From: Mortierella sp. BCC40632 | Lineage: Eukaryota > Mortierellomycota > Mortierellomycetes > Mortierellales > Mortierellaceae | Assembly: GCA_011634665.1 (NCBI GenBank) | Contig: WAEK01000003.1 | Location: forward strand, 1,430,001-1,494,000 | Length of the DNA: 64,000 nucleotides | Reading direction: 5' to 3' | In this document: positions 48,330 to 60,370 of the stretch, one piece after another | Position numbering within the stretch: position 1 is the stretch's first letter | Layout of the letters: every line of letters begins with the position of its first letter | The notes under the pieces: generated by a model | Database searches by the model: none | What the model was told of the DNA's origin: nothing | Seen by the model: only the letters and a program-made list of their open reading frames with translations | Program-made: the position numbers and the translations under genes

Positions 48330-49060
48330 ACTAAAGAGGCAGAACCCTATCGAAACCATTGTGTGCGTAGTTCGTTCTGCTCAAGGTGTAAATGTAAGAG
48401 GAAATCAGATCAAGCGATACTAAGTATTTTAAAGGAGCGGTCGACTGCCGGGGACGATACGGACAGCTCAGGCAGAATGGTTATAAGAGAAATCAGGTCG
48501 ATGACGATGTGGAAAGAAAGTCGCTGGATACTCAGGATTTCATACCCTCGATGGAGGGCTGGCCTCAGGCCTTAGAGAGCTGTATTCATGGGAATGAATA
48601 TTGAAGGATCTGGACTCGATCATAACCGAGCATGGACTAGCACCCTCTTCGTCGCTTAATCATTACAAGGAGTCATACTCCCTGACCAAAGTCGATCACT
48701 CGGCATATTTCGTCACTCCACGTTGGCAAGTATCTCAATCTCTGCCTAGAGTAACGGCAACCAAAGGAGCCAAATCCAGGGTCTACACGTATTAATTATC
48801 GGCAGTTTGAAGAGGATGAAGGTCAGAACCAACACAAAGAGACGGGAAGGAGTCTTTTGGTATTTACTTCAGATATTTTTATGAGGCTGTTGGTCGTCCA
48901 ATATCGATGGATTTAACCTTCCTTCCTCGGCTCTGGGAGACATCTCAAGAAGCGCAGAGTATTCACAGAGTAACCGTCGTTGGTTTTGTCTGGTATCTTC
49001 CAAGAGGAAGCAAAATCAATCATTCGATTCCAATGCCCATTGCTTGAGGACTCTATAATC
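48330..49060 (+). pseudogene. Decayed F-box/LRR gene relic
   Basis: Fragments in several frames match exon 2 of paralog 3. The 48,505-48,700 part covers the GGAAAGAAAGTC...CTGGATACTCAGGA region and KDLDSIITEHGLA. The 48,880-48,940 part reads YEAVGRPISMDLTFLPRLWE. The 48,950-49,030 part resembles the ...EVQAIPRAN..LPSVRKI segment. Large internal deletions and stops leave no functional frame. It ends near the dead transposon. Confidence 0.75.
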
Positions 49061-49423
49061 TATCGAGGTGATGGATAGAGTGGATCGAAAACTATGGAAA
49101 GAGACTACAGTAAACTCTGTCTATGTGAAAACTGTTTATGTGAAGTCTCTCTCAAACTGCAACACTCGCCCCGGTCCTGACGGCGGGCCTTAATGGAAAG
49201 TGAAATCATTTGTTAACTGAAAACTGAAACGGGGCAACAGGTGTGACTTAATAGCTGTTACACTTATAAAGAGATTCTAGACCACCTTTGGCTGAAAATA
49301 GGCATCAATTGTTGCCTGCTGAAGGCCTTTCTTTTGTAATTCCCGTGCTGCTTGTATCATCCTTTTCGAAAGTACAACTTGCTCCTGTGTGTCTTCATCC
49401 TGATACTGCCAAAATAGTGATAG

Positions 49424-50926
49424 CTACTCAATAGCTTGGATAGCCTGAGTTATGTTGAACTGAGGTCGACTGGACTTTTCGTCCGCCATGTCTTCTGGCT
49501 CCTCTTGGGGATGTAGAAGTTCTTCGACTATGTCATCCTCTGTTGGAATGTAGGCCACCTCTTGTTCTTCCGGCAGATTTAACAGGAAGTCCACTGACAT
49601 CCGATTCTGGTAGTTCATTCTGCTAAGTGCGCCCTCTAGTCTGGATAACACGTCGTCGTCATCCTCTTCGATAACATCGACATCCATGACTGATGTGCGT
49701 ATCTTGCAATGCTTGAAGCAGTTGGCAGCTGTTAGAGGTTTAACTTCTTCCCATGCTTGAACCATTAAGTTAATCCCTGTGAGGAGACTGATCTTGGCTG
49801 GCTCACGAAGACCATTGGCGATGTTCTCCAAGATTACTTAACATACCTGACTCCTATAGTGAGGTTTAAGTGTCCTAATAATCCCGGCATCCGTAGGTTG
49901 AGGCTTGGACGTTGTATTTGGTGGAAGGTAGCGAATCTCCGTATTTACTAACGGTGGCAGAGTGTTCGGGACTCGATGTGCTGTGCAATTATCCAGGAGC
50001 AGGAGGACTCGCCGGTTCACTCTTCCATTGAACCATCTCAGCCATTCCTCAAATACTGCTTGTGTCATCCGCGCCTTGGGGTTGGATCAGTAGGTTATCC
50101 CAATGTTACCGAGTCTTGCATTTTTGAAGCAACGGGGATTCTTGTAACTTCCAATGAACCAGAGAGGCAACATGTCAGATCCATCGCCATTCGAGCAAAC
50201 AGCAAGTGTCACTCGTTCCTTGAACTTCTTTTTCCCTTCAATATGCTTGTTCGCGAGTGTCTTGTCTGGCTAAAAAACAAAGAGCAAAAGTATCTGTCAG
50301 CACCAAGAAAATGTGGAAGCATTCGCCGTGAACAGTAGAAGAACACTTAAACTAACCTGCATTCTGTAAAGCACGGCCGTTTCATCCATGTTGTAGATGT
50401 CCTTCCGTGAGTATTGGTTAAGTCTTTCCCGCAATGATGGCAGCGCCTCTTCAACAATCCGTGCGTCGACAGACCCACTTTCCCCAACAATACGGTAGCC
50501 TCGAATGTTGTGCCTTTGTTTAAACGAGGTCAGCCAACCTTCCGAGAATTGGAAGATGGCCCCAGGGTAGAGTTTCTCCAAGAACCACTTTGCTTTAGCT
50601 TGAAGAAGAGCTCCGTTAATCGGGACATGGTCTTGATAGGTCTCGAACCAAGAATAAAGTGCCACTTCCATCAGTGGATACCTAACCACCCTCACACGCT
50701 TTCCACCTTTTCTATCTTGAGTATCTTTTAGTATCTTTGTAGAGTTTCCAAGTGCCCTGGAAATAGTAGGTTTGGAAACAGTGATTCCATGCGTTTCTTG
50801 GAGCCACTCTATTAATTCTGCAAAAGTCGGTCCCGGCTGCTCCTGCTTACTGCGGCAAAGGTTGCGGCAAAGACTTCGGCGTTGTTCAGGAGTCATCTCA
50901 GTGAGCTTGTGGCGCCTGTCTGTCAT
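49424..50926 (-). pseudogene. Pogo/jerky-type (CENP-B-like) DDE transposase, inactivated
   Basis: Minus-strand exons 50926-50357 and 50269-49424 are joined by an 87-nt phase-0 intron (GTTAGT...TTTTTTAG). The N-terminal half has an HTH-like segment (HGITVSKPTISRAL) and a CENP-B-type DNA-binding region (YPLMEVALYSWFE ... WLTSFKQRHNIRG). Catalytic acidic positions are visible in NMDETAV, LLLDNCTAH and the TSKPQPTDAG region, as expected for the DDE_1 superfamily. Two in-frame stops inactivate it: TGA at 50,087-50,089 and TAA at 49,838-49,840. The acidic C-terminal tail (DVDVIEEDDDD) is still readable. A CAGTAAACTCTGTCTATGTG stretch near 49,106 could be a left terminus; I could not find its inverted partner on the right. 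Confidence 0.8.
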
Positions 50927-51204
50927 TATTTTATTCGTATTCGAAGGATGGGGTTGAAGAAAAGAGTATTGGGCGCAAATCTGCAACTACAGCCTCAGGC
51001 CAGTTTATATTGGAACCAATTCAGTCGTGGTGGTGTGACAGTTATTGCAGCACCTCTCTCTCTTGGTCCCGAGGCAAGAAGAGAAAACCTTAATTCTCGA
51101 GAGTCGGCTTCCATGGGTATAGTGGAGTGAGAACCAGCAAGCGGGACAAGAGAGGATCAGGCTCACAACCGGAAAGACATCAGAAAGGCAATGATAAAAG
51201 AATA

Positions 51205-51270
51205 AGAGATCTTCGAATGCAACTGCGGCAACTTGCAATTACTCTTTCTCTCATTCGCTCCATTCGGCAA
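51205..51270 (+). promoter_or_regulatory. Conserved F-box/LRR 5' flank (paralog 5), truncated
   Basis: Only the last ~65 nt of the conserved block (ATCTTCGAATGCAACTGCGG ... CATTCGGCAA) precede the ATG. Further upstream the sequence is transposon-associated, so the insertion appears to have replaced the distal part of the promoter. Confidence 0.6.
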
Positions 51271-54200
51271 ATGAGCGACCACATTTCACTCATGGTCAAC
51301 AGCTCAGGTTTGTCGAAGCACTCTCTAGTCACCAAACACTTGGACTCCTCTTCACTAAACAAGCAGAATGAACTGACCTTTTCTCCTATTCTGTCTCTCA
51401 TTTCCTCAAAGGCTGTCAGCAACAGAGGCTTCCCAACGAGTGCCTTATGTTTGTTATTCAGCATTTCAGGTTCGATTTCCCTGGACTCTACAGCTTCCTG
51501 ACTGTGAGCCGTTTCTTCTTCGAGGAGGCCGTGAAGTTGATGCTGAGTCATAGCTTTAGAGAGTGGCCCTCTCAGTCATTCAAAAGCAGGACTGGGGTGG
51601 ATCATAGGATGGAGCGCCTTATGGCACTTGTCCTTCGCTCAGCATTGCAGTACGAGTGGTTGAAACGGAAAGGACTTCTCGACTTGAAGGAACAACAGGG
51701 ATTCCAAGACGATCATGGGAAGGATGGAGAGTCATTGGATACTCAGAACCCCTCTTCTACAATCTTGGCTTCAAGTCGGTATCAATCCTTGCAGAGCCAC
51801 CTTCATGGGACAGATTTTTTAGAAGGTCTTAACTCAATCATGAGTGAGTATGAGATAGCACTCTCCTATTCAGCTGTTCATTCCAAGGAGTCATACTCTC
51901 AGTTGACTACAATCGATTACTCGAAATATCTTTCGTCGACCTACATTGGAAGCGCCCTTGACCTCAGCCTAATAGTAGCAAAGCAACTTTACTCAGGGGG
52001 GTCAAAGCACTCTGACCCCGAAGGGTTTCAAATGTTTCAAAAGCGAGAGGCAAACAAAAAGACAGTCAAGGACCTTACTAGCTTTCTGCTCCAGCATAAT
52101 TGTCGACATATCACCTACCTTGAATTCCGTTTAAACGAGTCGGCTGATTACCTCCAGTTTATGACCATCCTGCCAAAACTCCGGACTCTGTGGATTGACA
52201 TATCGGAGCCTCTTGTCGATCGCCTCACATCCACATTTGACGCTGCCCAACTCATTCGTCTGAACCAAGAAACCTTTCCGTCCAAACCTCCATTGGATCT
52301 TGAGTTTTGGCGAAACGGATATGCCCATCCTCCTAGAATTCCGAAAAAAAAAAAAGATCGGCAGGAATGGTTGAAGGGGCGTCGGATGTGGAAAGCCAGG
52401 TACTGTCCACAACAAATGTTATACGAGGCTGTCGGTCGTCCAAACTTGATGGATGTGACCACCATGCCTTGGTTCTATGAGGCAGCGCATTGCATCGAGA
52501 CTGAGAATCTCGTGTCCTTTGTAGATAGGGATGTTGATCGATGGGAGGCTAGAGAGGGTCCAGAAATGAAGGCATTCCTCCGGCGTTGTACTGAGCTCCG
52601 AAGTCTTGACATGGCCGTTGGACATCACTCTCAATTTCAATGGGTTAATGACTCCTTGGCTACTGTTGCTGATTTGGACGGATCAATGGTGTTGACGAAC
52701 CTACAACGGCCACTTTCCAAGCTTTCAAACCTAAGACTAGAGACAGCTTGCCAGTTCTGGACACTCATCCGAGCTCTCAATGATCTAGTTGAAGCGAGCG
52801 GAAGGAGTCTCGAAACCATTCTGATTGAACAGCACTTTTCCCGCAACTACCTTATGGAGAGTCGAAATAATGAAGTTCTTTTTGAGATCTCTCAAGAGGT
52901 ACGAGATATTCCAAAATCGACTACCATTGGTCTTGATTGGTTTCTTCCAAGGGTGCGCAAAATCGAGCTTTTGTTCGAAGGAGCAGTTTCGATTGGCCCT
53001 TTTGATCAATGTCCATTGCTCGAAAGCCTAACGATCCAAAGTGGAATGAGGTTCAGTGGGCATCCAAGTACTTGGAACGCAAACAAGACAGAAGAGCAAG
53101 CTTCTTTGGAGCTGCCCTCAATTTCCGCGATCTGGAAACTGCCTAGGTTGACGCGACTGCGTCTATCAGGCATGGTTGCTATGCTGTTTAATTTTGAGTC
53201 GATCAAGTTTATGACGAGTCTAAAGGAGCTATCATTGGATATGAATGATGGAAATTGCCTCCCTTTTTTCGCGAGTCTATACATGAAGCAATACCCCAAT
53301 GATATTCAATCAGTCCTCGTAAGTCTTGGTGTCTGGCTTCTCTTTTATATTTTTGCAGCTTTTTCTGTCCGCTCACTGACCCATCCTTGATGTGGATTCG
53401 GCTCCTATAGGATAAGTCAGGACACACACCATCAAGCAAGAGTCCAATGTCTAGATTCTATCCCTGGCACTGGTCTTCAGAATCCCTGGCCGAGATTTCT
53501 ATTGTAGGCCCTGCAGCAATGATGTTCCATCTCGAACAGTTCATCCTGTTTCCTTCCCTAGAAAAGCTACAACTCGAGAGCCCTCTCGTTGATATCTACA
53601 CAGTTCTGAATACGCGAGAGGAGGCTTTAGCCAAGATCTACTCTTGTCAGACTCTAGTTCCACAAGAGTCATCCTATAATCTCGATCATTTACTGGATCG
53701 CTTGTCAGCATCTTTGCCAGTGGGGTGGGATAAATCTCAGCGAACAGAGATAGATCAACTTGGCAAGCGTGTGGCGATCTTGAGGACCCAGGGACGTGGT
53801 GAAAGTATTGTATCCAGCCAGCCGAGACTTCGTCTCCTGTGCCCGTATTGGGAGAGCAAACTACGTAAGCTCAAATTCACAGGTAGATGGAGTGCCATCG
53901 ATTCTCATGTTTGGATCCAGATATTGACAAGGTATGCACCTCGCCTCGAGACAATTTTCGGATTCCAGGGTCTGGACACCTTTAAGCAAGTACAGGACAT
54001 AGAAGAAGGATGCAAGACTCGTGAGAAAATGAGGATGGAATTTCAGGAGAAACTCAAGAGTGAAGAGAAGGACAGTGTTAATGGATCACGTTTGAGCTAC
54101 ACTGACGGTCTTGAGGAGGAGCCGAAAGAGCGTTTGGAAGTAATTTTCCGTAAAAGCTATTTACCCTTTGACTCTACGGATTGTCTGGATATATTGGGGC

Positions 54201-54283
54201 TAACATGGGATGAGAGTAAACTTGGGTACACGAACAAACAAGGGAATTGTCTTTACTACTTTATGGATGCTTCGTCCGCTTAA
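51271..54283 (+). CDS. F-box-like leucine-rich repeat protein, paralog 5
   Basis: Proposed exons are 51271-51307, 51412-53318 and 53411-54283 (938 aa). The leader is MSDHISLMVNSS. The first intron ends CAAAG and the frame continues GCQQQRLPNECLMFVIQHF (F-box-like). The second intron is GTAAGT...CCTATAG at the family position. LRR segments include LPKLRTLWIDIS, CTELRSLDMAVG and LPRLTRLRLSGM. About 120 nt of exon 2 (51,525-51,640) are nearly identical to the pseudogene at 61,078-61,197, while other parts are well diverged. A likely SCF receptor by family; target unknown. Confidence 0.85.
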
Positions 54284-54729
54284 TTCCTATAGGGCTGAGG
54301 GTGGATAGTCTACATCACCATTTAAAAAAGTGAAGGAGGAAGTCTTTCAATGAATACTTTTAGCATAGAACGTGAAACTCTTGGCATAGAAAGCAGAAAT
54401 CTCGAATCTTTGGAGTCTTTGAGCAGATTCGAAATAAAAATGTCAAACTCGCGCATTCTGATGAGTTGCTGGCTGTATGCTTTAATCTATAGTGGATTGT
54501 GATCTATCTAAAAGAACTTAGGATCCATCTGGCCTACCATTGTCTGGGATAGACTACTCACACTTGTCGTTGTTTGGCCAGCGCGAGACATAGAATATCT
54601 AGGATCAAAAGACCTAGCTTCTAAACTGGTGACTCAGGGTGGCGATGGTAGTGGATTGTTCTGTCCTGTGCCCAGGATATTGAAACGAGAGGAGGAACCT
54701 TTAGTCAACGAACCAAGATGAGTAAGGTA
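54284..54729. other. Spacer after paralog 5
   Basis: I see no gene or family-wide repeat in it. Homology to the copy 2 region begins near 54,730. Confidence 0.5.
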
Positions 54730-54964
54730 AGATGGTGTGACCCTCAAACTAAGTCAAGCTCGGGTCTAGTGAGCTTTTACAAGAGGAACAAGAGAGGACA
54801 GAGCTTCTAGCCAACAACTCTATAGCTTACTGGAAAGACATCGACGTGGCAGCGGTATTTGGGTTTACCAGTCAAAGGGAGTGATGAGACCAGATCCTTG
54901 AGTATCTAATAGGATCTTCGAATAGAGAAGTGAAGTCACCTGTGGCCAAAGAGTCTATTAACTG

Positions 54965-55240
54965 TGGTCTGGAGCTGTTGTTCTCGTCCATTGCCGTCAA
55001 TGCAACTGACTTCCTGAGTCTTGTTCCGCGTAAGGTTGGCTAGAGTGGGGGCAATGGTGTGTTGTATGCTCGAGAAAGGAAGAGAGAACTCGGAATGCAA
55101 CTGCGCTGGCTCGCATAATACTCTTCTCATTCGCTTCATCGACGACAAATGAGTGACCACATTTCACACATTACCAACAGTTCAAGTTTGCCCAAGTACC
55201 CTCCATCCACCAAACACTTGAGGTCCTCTTGACCAAACAC
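54965..55240 (+). promoter_or_regulatory. F-box/LRR promoter and leader exon upstream of element copy 3
   Basis: Homologous to the family 5' flank and to 14,923-15,188. The leader ATG is at 55,149 (MSDHISHITNSS-like). The donor context TCAGGTTTGT reads TCAAGTTTGC, so the normal splice donor is lost. A ~31-nt T run follows at 55,262. Confidence 0.7.
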
Positions 55241-55260
55241 GCAACAAGAACTGACCTGTG

Positions 55261-55292
<32 letters not shown>

Positions 55293-56360
55293 CATTCCTT
55301 CCGACTCACAATGTTGAGAGAGTGACAACCAGTGATGAATGGGCCAGATCGATCTTCAAAGGAATGAGATCAGTGTGGCAGCGGGGGACTGGTTCGAATG
55401 GCTATCATTGGACGGGTATCAAGAACGAACGCGGTGGCGCTCCTGGGTGCGGCCAAAGAGCGCGTTCTCGATAGTTGGTCTCTTGATGGATCCTTTTTGT
55501 TCGACTCTCAGCCTCGAGAAAGACTATGTGGACCAAGAGGTGCATGCATGTTGACGGTTGAGCCCATGCTTGGTCTGTGCAGCACACGCTTTGTTTGTCT
55601 ATAGTGCATGGTGGATGAGTGTGCACGACCAACACACGTTGGTGCAATGAATATACAGAGATGGCTGCATCCTTGATGGAGGAGCGACCTTCTCTTTCGT
55701 GGTTCGGCCTCTCTCTCCTTCTTGCTTCCTCCCTCGTTACTCACTCACACCCACCTGTCACTCTCTCTCTCACTCTGGCTCGCGCGCACATGATCTTGGC
55801 ATTTGGCTGTGCGGCTGTGCGGGAGGATCGTCGCAGCCACGGACCAATTAAATGGCGTCATGAGCTGTGCAGGGTTCTTGTCTCTTTTCTTTTAGTCTTC
55901 GTCCCGACCTCCCATCATCGTCTCCCTCATCGACCGGCATTAGCAATCAGCGATTAGCCATCAGTGATTAGCCATTGCCATTAGTGATTCCTTGTTTTCT
56001 CGTCCCCTTCGACTTTCGTTACTTTTTTCTCCTGTTTCTCGTCCCACTGCCCATATCCATCTGCCGCGTCTCTCTGCGGCATATTGACTATACTCTTTCG
56101 CTCTCTTTCTCATAGTTTTTTCTTCTTCTTTTTATCTTCTTTTTCTTTTCTTTTTTCTCTCTCTCTCAGACTCTCTCGCACTATTTTTTTTTTTTTTTTT
56201 TTTTATATACTTTTTCTTTCTCTTTCTCTTTCGCGCACCTCTCACTGCGCGACAGCAGCACCGGCAGTACCAGCAACAAGAACAACAACAAAAAAAAAAA
56301 AACCATCTCAAAAAAATATTAAAAAAAAAAAGAAAAAAAAAAGATATATATATTTTCAAT

Positions 56361-56624
56361 ATGAAGGTAAGTGGTCTACTCCTCGATGTCCTTGCACTGT
56401 CCTTTTGTTTTGGATGAAATGGCAGATCCTAATCCTCTTTCTACTTGGTCCTACTATAGAAATACCAAGGCCCACAAGAGCAAGAGCAAGAACAAGGGCA
56501 GCAGCAGCGGCAGCAGCAGCAGCAGCAGGCTGACCGGTTGCAGGACCTGGAGGCCCGCATGGAGAATATGGGGCTCCAGCAGCAACAGCAACGGCAGCAG
56601 CAAGAGCAACAGCAAAAGCAGCAG

Positions 56625-56659
<35 letters not shown>

Positions 56660-56789
56660 GCAGCAACAGCAACAGCAACAACAACAACAACAACAACAAC
56701 AGAAGCAGCAGCAACACCAACAGTGGCTTCTGCGGCGGAGGCAGAGGCGGTTGCAGCAGCAACAGCAGGAACAACAACAACAGCAACAA

Positions 56790-56822
<33 letters not shown>

Positions 56823-58283
56823 ACCCGAGGCATCCAGGCACTGCGGCAATACGTGCAGGCCAACCCCTCTCTGCTGCTGGAGAAGCCTCGTCGATTGACG
56901 AGAGCTCGGCACCAAGCCCAGCAGCAGAGCCTGCACGAATGGCGACAACGGCAAGTCCAGGGACCTCAGCGACGGCCATCGCCAATGCCCGTGCCCGTGC
57001 CGGCACCATCCCCCCCACCACCACCACCACCTCCTCCTCCTCCTCCTCCTCCTCCTCCTCCTCCTCCTCCATCATTCCCCTTCCCCCCGGCTCTCCCCCT
57101 CCTCCCCTTACGATTCCTCGGGCAGGTGCAGCCGCCTCTGGCGCTGCCCTTCCCTTCCTCCTCCTCCTCCCAACCCGCGACGGCGGGTCCCCGAGCAGCC
57201 CGGCGCTGTTCTCGGGGACAATCCAACCCGTCGTCGCGCGCTCGCCGCGGCCACCTCCAGGCCCGGCGACGCGATTTGTTCCAGTCGCGGGTGTCCCCGG
57301 CAGTGCAACGGGCTGCTCTGCCCACCCGCGACCGGTTCCGTCCCCTGGGTGTGCCAGGCCACCTCAGGGGACACCCATACTCCCCTGCGCGTGTCCATCG
57401 GGCCTTGGCTCGTTGGCGCGCGCAGATGCGGTCGCAGGTTCCCCGTCCCGCAGTGCAGCCTCCGGTCCTGGCTGTGCTGCCCTGCGACCGCAGCCGTCCC
57501 CGAGTCTACGCGTGCCGTCCTCGGGGACAGCCTTATCCGCCCCCGAGCTTCCGTCGTGCACATTTGCAAGCACGGCGGAGCTCACTCCTGCGACCGTGGG
57601 ATCCCCCAGCACAGCTGGCTGTGCTGCCCTGCGGTCGCAACCAACCCCGTGAGACGGCTGGCCGTCCCCGGGGTTGGCCATACCCTCCACCTCACGTCCG
57701 ACGGGCATTTATGTCCGAGCGTCGGCGTGAGGCCGCTCAGTGGGGCAGGCGCCCTGCAGTGCAGCTGGTTCTGCCTGCATCCCCCCCACTGAGCCCCACC
57801 ACCTCCCTCCTCGGGGCCAAGCGGCCCCTCGAGGATGGCGACGTCGAGGACTCGCCCGTGCAGAAGCGTGCTCGGTCGGGTGAGTCCCGAGGAGGAGGTG
57901 GTGGGGGGGCGGTGGAGGAGGAGGAGGAAGTCGACGAAGAGTCGGTCGTCGACGAGGAGGAGGAGATCGTCCTGGCTGACGATCTCCTCTCCGACCATGA
58001 CCACGAGTTGGTGGAAGAAGACGTGGCCATGGTCGAAGAGCAGACTGAGGCGGAGACCGTTGCAGGCGGCAGCGACGGCTCCGACCAACCTCAGCCTGCT
58101 GAGGAGAACATGGAGGTCGAAGCAGACCTCGAGAGGGAGGGAGTACCTCTTGATGGTTTCTTCGATGTCCATGCCTCCTCCAGGGTGCCGCTGGGGGTAC
58201 TTAAACCCAGCGTCACCCTTTTTTGGGCCGCGACCCTGGGCCTAGAGGCGGCCTGGCGCCTCTATAGCCTGCGGCGCGGATAG
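56361..58283 (+). CDS. Unrecognised Q-rich/P-rich/acidic protein with four ~50-aa modules (intact copy)
   Basis: Exons are 56361-56366 (only Met-Lys) and 56460-58283, joined by a 93-nt phase-0 intron (GTAAGT...CTATAG); 609 aa. The domain order is polyQ blocks split by basic stretches (WLLRRRQRRL), a short helix-like part (GIQALRQYVQANPSLL), a polyproline tract, four successive ~50-aa modules, a bipartite-NLS-like KRPLEDGDVEDSPVQKRAR, an acidic block (DEESVVDEEEEIVLADD) and a C-terminus ending WRLYSLRRG. The Q-rich, P-rich and acidic parts are typical of transcriptional or chromatin proteins, so a nuclear role is an inference only. I know no family with these modules. Two sister copies are broken. 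It is preceded by an F-box/LRR promoter-like block about 1.2 kb upstream. Confidence 0.7.
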
Positions 58284-58815
58284 ACTATAGACTATAGACG
58301 TCTAGATTTATAGACCTATAGACTATAGACCGATAGACCGATAGACCGATAGACTCGGTAAGTTGTCCTGTTTCTTGCATGGTTTCTGCTCTGGATTTCT
58401 TTTTCGCTTTTACTAATAATTCCTGGCATCTTCTTTTCTTGCTCTTTTTTCTTTTTTTTTTACCCCTCTCCTCCTCTCCTTGCCATCCACTGCCCAACTC
58501 TTCTTTTTTCATTTTCCCACCCTTCCTTAACTTTCCGAATCTTATTCACCTTTCTTCAATTTTCTCCGCCTTCACTTTCCATCTCTATCTTCATCTTTAT
58601 CCCCTTTCCTTTCCTTTCCTCTTCCTTCCTTATATCTCTCTCCATCCTCTGACATCTTGTCTACTTTGTTCAACTCTTTCTTTCTCTTTCCGTCCTCCTC
58701 CCTCTCTGTTTTTACTCTGCAATTTCCTACTCACCCCTTTCTGAATTTTCTCCGCCTTCATTTTCCACTCCTATTCCCACCTCATTTCACTTCCTCTCAT
58801 CTCTCCTTCATCTGA
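58279..58815. repeat. TATAGAC tract and pyrimidine-rich tract (copy 3)
   Basis: The tandem tract after the stop codon is slightly longer than in copies 1 and 2, with an extra GATAGACC unit. The following C/T-rich strand is shortened and more diverged. Confidence 0.7.
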
Positions 58816-59428
58816 CTTCACCCTGGGCTCATATCCACGACTCGAACTGTTCACACTCTTTGCTGGCCATCTCTTTGTCTCTAGCCTTGGCTGGTGCCTT
58901 ACGGCTCTATAGACTGCTGCAGTGAATTGAGTAGGGAGAGAGACCTGTAGCCAGATTGAGTCCCCCTTCACCAGAGACTCGCTTCAGCGCCAGGTCCCCT
59001 CTCTCTACTAATGTTATCTTACCAATGCACGAGATGAGGCGCCTTGGATACCCTGGAGGATGCTGGGGTCTTTGTACATATTAGGGTAGAAGTGTATCTT
59101 AGACCACTATTGAGCATCATTTATTTAGAGTATCCTAGGCATGGGTCTGCAAGCTCAAGAGAAGGCTCTGGCGGTCACAGCCAGCGCATTCAAAGCAAAG
59201 CCATGGCAAGGCCAGCCATCACGACTCAATGAACACAAGACAAGGCCCCGGCGATGTCATCTAGCACGCCCAAGGTAAGGCCCTGGCGACCCCGCTAGTC
59301 AGCACACTCCAGACCTACCGGGCGACGACTGAATGCGCCTTCTGGATAGCAGCTTCAATATCCCATGGACTCTGGAGTACTGGACTATACCACTAGACGA
59401 ACGGAGATACCCAGAGTACCCAAAGAGC

Positions 59429-59460
<32 letters not shown>

Positions 59461-60189
59461 AATAACAACAACAACAACAACAACAACAGTCAAAGCAGTA
59501 TCCTCAGTCAACAGTCATCAACAACAAGAAAGAAAAAGAATGGTCCTCAGAAGGGCAAATAGCAAAGACGAGGACATGGCCAAGACTCAAGCAAGACACA
59601 AAAAAGAAAGAAGGAATGTAAGGAACGGGAGGGAAAAAAAAAAAAAGGTTTGAAGGCACGAGCATGGCGTCAGAAAGTATCGAAGGGAGCAAAATGCAAG
59701 GCTGGCCATTAATATGACAAGGTACGAGTAAGGAGAGCCACCTACAGGACAAGGGACAGGGAATACAGACTAAACCGGACGCATGTGAAGTAGGATATCA
59801 GCCATGATGAGGTAGGATATCGCTAGGCAGGGTGAGATAGGGACATCAATTATGACAAAGAAAATAGCAAAATCAGCGGCAGGTACAAGGTCATGTATAG
59901 GAAAGTGAAACCAAAAGGCAAAAGGAAAAAAAAAAAACAACAATCGAAATGAAGGTAATGGTTTGATGTCTCCAAGCCATTAGCAGAAGATACGGTTCAG
60001 GTCTTTTTACGGGGGGGGTTATACAGACCACTATTGAGCACTCTTGACTAAAGTTTTCCATTGGTGCGAATGTGGAAAATAGAGTAGATCCCGGTGGAGC
60101 CAGGACAAGGTATTTTGAGTCACTCTGACCGTGCGACTAGGACCGACTCGACCAACAAGGAACGCAGTTTTATCAGTAACAGGAATACA

Positions 60190-60370
60190 ACTGATCCTCA
60201 TGTCTGGATCCAGATATCCATATCCAGATAATGACAATGGCAGCGCTTTATCTCAAAAGGTGATGTACTCGGGAATCTAGAGAGTTTTACACAAGTTCAG
60301 GATGTGGAGCAGGGATCCAGGACACGGACGAGAATGATGTTGAGGGTCCAGGATAAACTCAAGAACAAAG
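60190..60370 (+). pseudogene. Decayed F-box/LRR third-exon fragment
   Basis: GATCCTCATGTCTGGATCCA matches the exon 3 codons for DPHVWIQ. A CAAGTTCAGGATGTGGAGCA stretch matches QVQDIEEA. ATGTTGAGGGTCCAGGATAA matches the LEIQDK region. It is the sister of the relic at 2,690-2,900. Confidence 0.65.

Larger units (their letters stand above)
54730..59900 (+). repeat. Repeated element, copy 3
   Basis: Same order as copy 2: F-box/LRR-derived promoter and leader, unique upstream sequence, the Q/P/acidic gene, the TATAGAC tract, the pyrimidine-rich tract and an A run (59,430-59,459). Beyond the A run it matches copy 1 rather than copy 2 in length, continuing through a GGTTTGATGTCTCCAA stretch (near 59,960) into an F-box/LRR exon 3 relic. 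Confidence 0.75.
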
